Positions 4,782 through 5,293 of a stretch of 5,293 nucleotides of DNA are shown piece by piece; position 1 is the first letter of the stretch; every line of letters begins with the position of its first letter. The notes under the pieces are model-generated. The model did not search any database, was not told the origin of the DNA, and saw only the letters and a program-made list of their open reading frames with translations. Source of the stretch: Bacteroidetes bacterium UBA2364 (GTDB lineage: Bacteria; Bacteroidota; Rhodothermia; Rhodothermales; UBA2364); assembly GCA_002344075.1 (NCBI GenBank), contig DDTM01000117.1, positions 1 through 5,293 on the forward strand. The letters are read 5' to 3'. Made by a program: the position numbers and the translations under genes.

Positions 4782-5249
4782 ATGGATTTACTGTCTCAAT
4801 ACACTATCCCCTATTTACACCCATTGGCGGTGCATTTCCCCTTAGTTTTGCTCTTGTTGTGTGTGCCTACCTCAGCAATGTGGCTGCTGACTAAGCGGGA
4901 AATGTGGCAACGAGGTACGTTCTACCTGAGCGTATTGGCTCTTGTTTCTTCGGTGTTCGCCAAGAAAACAGGTGAGGCCCTTGCCGAGGGAGTGGAAGGG
5001 GAGGCTATGGTGGAACAAATATTGGATGTACACGCCGCTGCTGCCGACTATGTGGTTGTGACGAACTTGGTCTTGGTTTTGCTCCTGATACTCGTGTGGT
5101 ATGCTGGCCGAAATGAAGGATGGGGTTTTGTCCAAAAAACACCCTTCCGCATGGCTGTGTTATTGGTAGCAACATTTGCCGCTGGCTTGGTGGCCTATGC
5201 CGCACATCTGGGAGGATTGATGACATGGGGTGTTCCAGTAACGCCATAA
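4782..5249 (+). CDS. DUF2231 domain membrane protein
   Basis: This 155-residue protein has four predicted transmembrane helices, at roughly 14-37, 44-63, 89-108 and 122-142. It opens with the DUF2231 signature HPLAVHFPLVL, with His13 and His18 at the mouth of helix 1. It continues with KKTGEALAEGV (61-71) after helix 2, LDVHAAAAD with His84 before helix 3, and AHLGGLMTWGV with His142 at the end of helix 4. The four family-typical histidines at helix ends suggest a heme or metal site in the membrane, but this is inference and no activity is established to my knowledge. The whole protein is the domain, with no fused cytochrome. ATG at 4782 starts just before the signature and has no Shine-Dalgarno. 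It stands alone, diverging from the LolA-like gene and closed by a terminator. Confidence 0.85.
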   Translation: MDLLSQYTIPYLHPLAVHFPLVLLLLCVPTSAMWLLTKREMWQRGTFYLSVLALVSSVFAKKTGEALAEGVEGEAMVEQILDVHAAAADYVVVTNLVLVLLLILVWYAGRNEGWGFVQKTPFRMAVLLVATFAAGLVAYAAHLGGLMTWGVPVTP

Positions 5250-5255
5250 AACCAA

Positions 5256-5287
5256 AACTCCCCCATACCGTAAAACATGGGGGAGTT
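5256..5287. terminator. Strong hairpin terminator after the DUF2231 gene
   Basis: AACTCCCCCA at 5256-5265 pairs perfectly with TGGGGGAGTT at 5278-5287 around a 12-base loop. The hairpin begins 7 bases past the stop codon. Tails are modest on the + strand (GTTAACTAA) but T-rich on the minus strand (AGTTTTGGTTTT). It may therefore be bidirectional and shared with a convergent gene beyond the right edge. Confidence 0.75.
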
Positions 5288-5293
5288 AACTAA

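Overview
The window looks like chromosomal DNA of a Bacteroidota-type bacterium, possibly a Rhodothermia or Balneolia-like lineage; the placement below phylum is a guess. The main sign is a DUF3098 protein, a family I know mainly from Bacteroidota. Other signs fit but are weaker: starts mostly lack Shine-Dalgarno sequences and sit in A/T-rich leaders, one candidate promoter matches the Bacteroidota -7 box TAnnTTTG, and there are a carboxynorspermidine synthase of the alternative spermidine route and a LolA-like periplasmic protein. Base composition is moderate, a little under half G+C by eye. I see no transposase, integrase, CRISPR array, complete tRNA or rRNA.

Layout, left to right. Bases 1-165 are a leader with no supported gene. 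At 166-1392 (+) is a saccharopine-dehydrogenase-fold enzyme, carboxynorspermidine/carboxyspermidine synthase. A 277-bp non-coding convergent gap follows and ends in a strong hairpin terminator (1610-1649) serving the leftward mreD at 1670-2215 (-). A 201-bp divergent region with inverted repeats and a sigma70-like promoter candidate separates mreD from a small DUF3098 two-helix membrane protein at 2417-2752 (+). Next is a 294-bp non-coding segment rich in potential RNA structure: a possible pseudoknot, a T-arm-like hairpin, more hairpins and an 11-bp perfect inverted repeat spanning 119 bp. Its right end carries the candidate promoter for an SPFH/band-7 protein at 3047-3775 (+). That gene converges on a LolA-like secreted protein at 3817-4560 (-), with a palindrome overlapping the SPFH stop codon between them. 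A 221-bp divergent region with a 23-bp hairpin/operator candidate leads to a DUF2231 four-helix membrane protein at 4782-5249 (+), closed by a 10-bp-stem terminator at 5256-5287.

The six genes appear to be single transcription units in the order + - + + - +, so they are not one pathway. A loose common theme is the cell envelope (MreD, DUF3098, SPFH, LolA-like, DUF2231), but the window shows no operon linking them. Several genes are separated from their usual partners: mreD without mreB/mreC, DUF3098 without ftsX, and the polyamine synthase without its decarboxylase. The part least explained by known genes is the structured segment 2753-3046. It is the best candidate here for something undescribed, though the evidence is only base-pairing potential.
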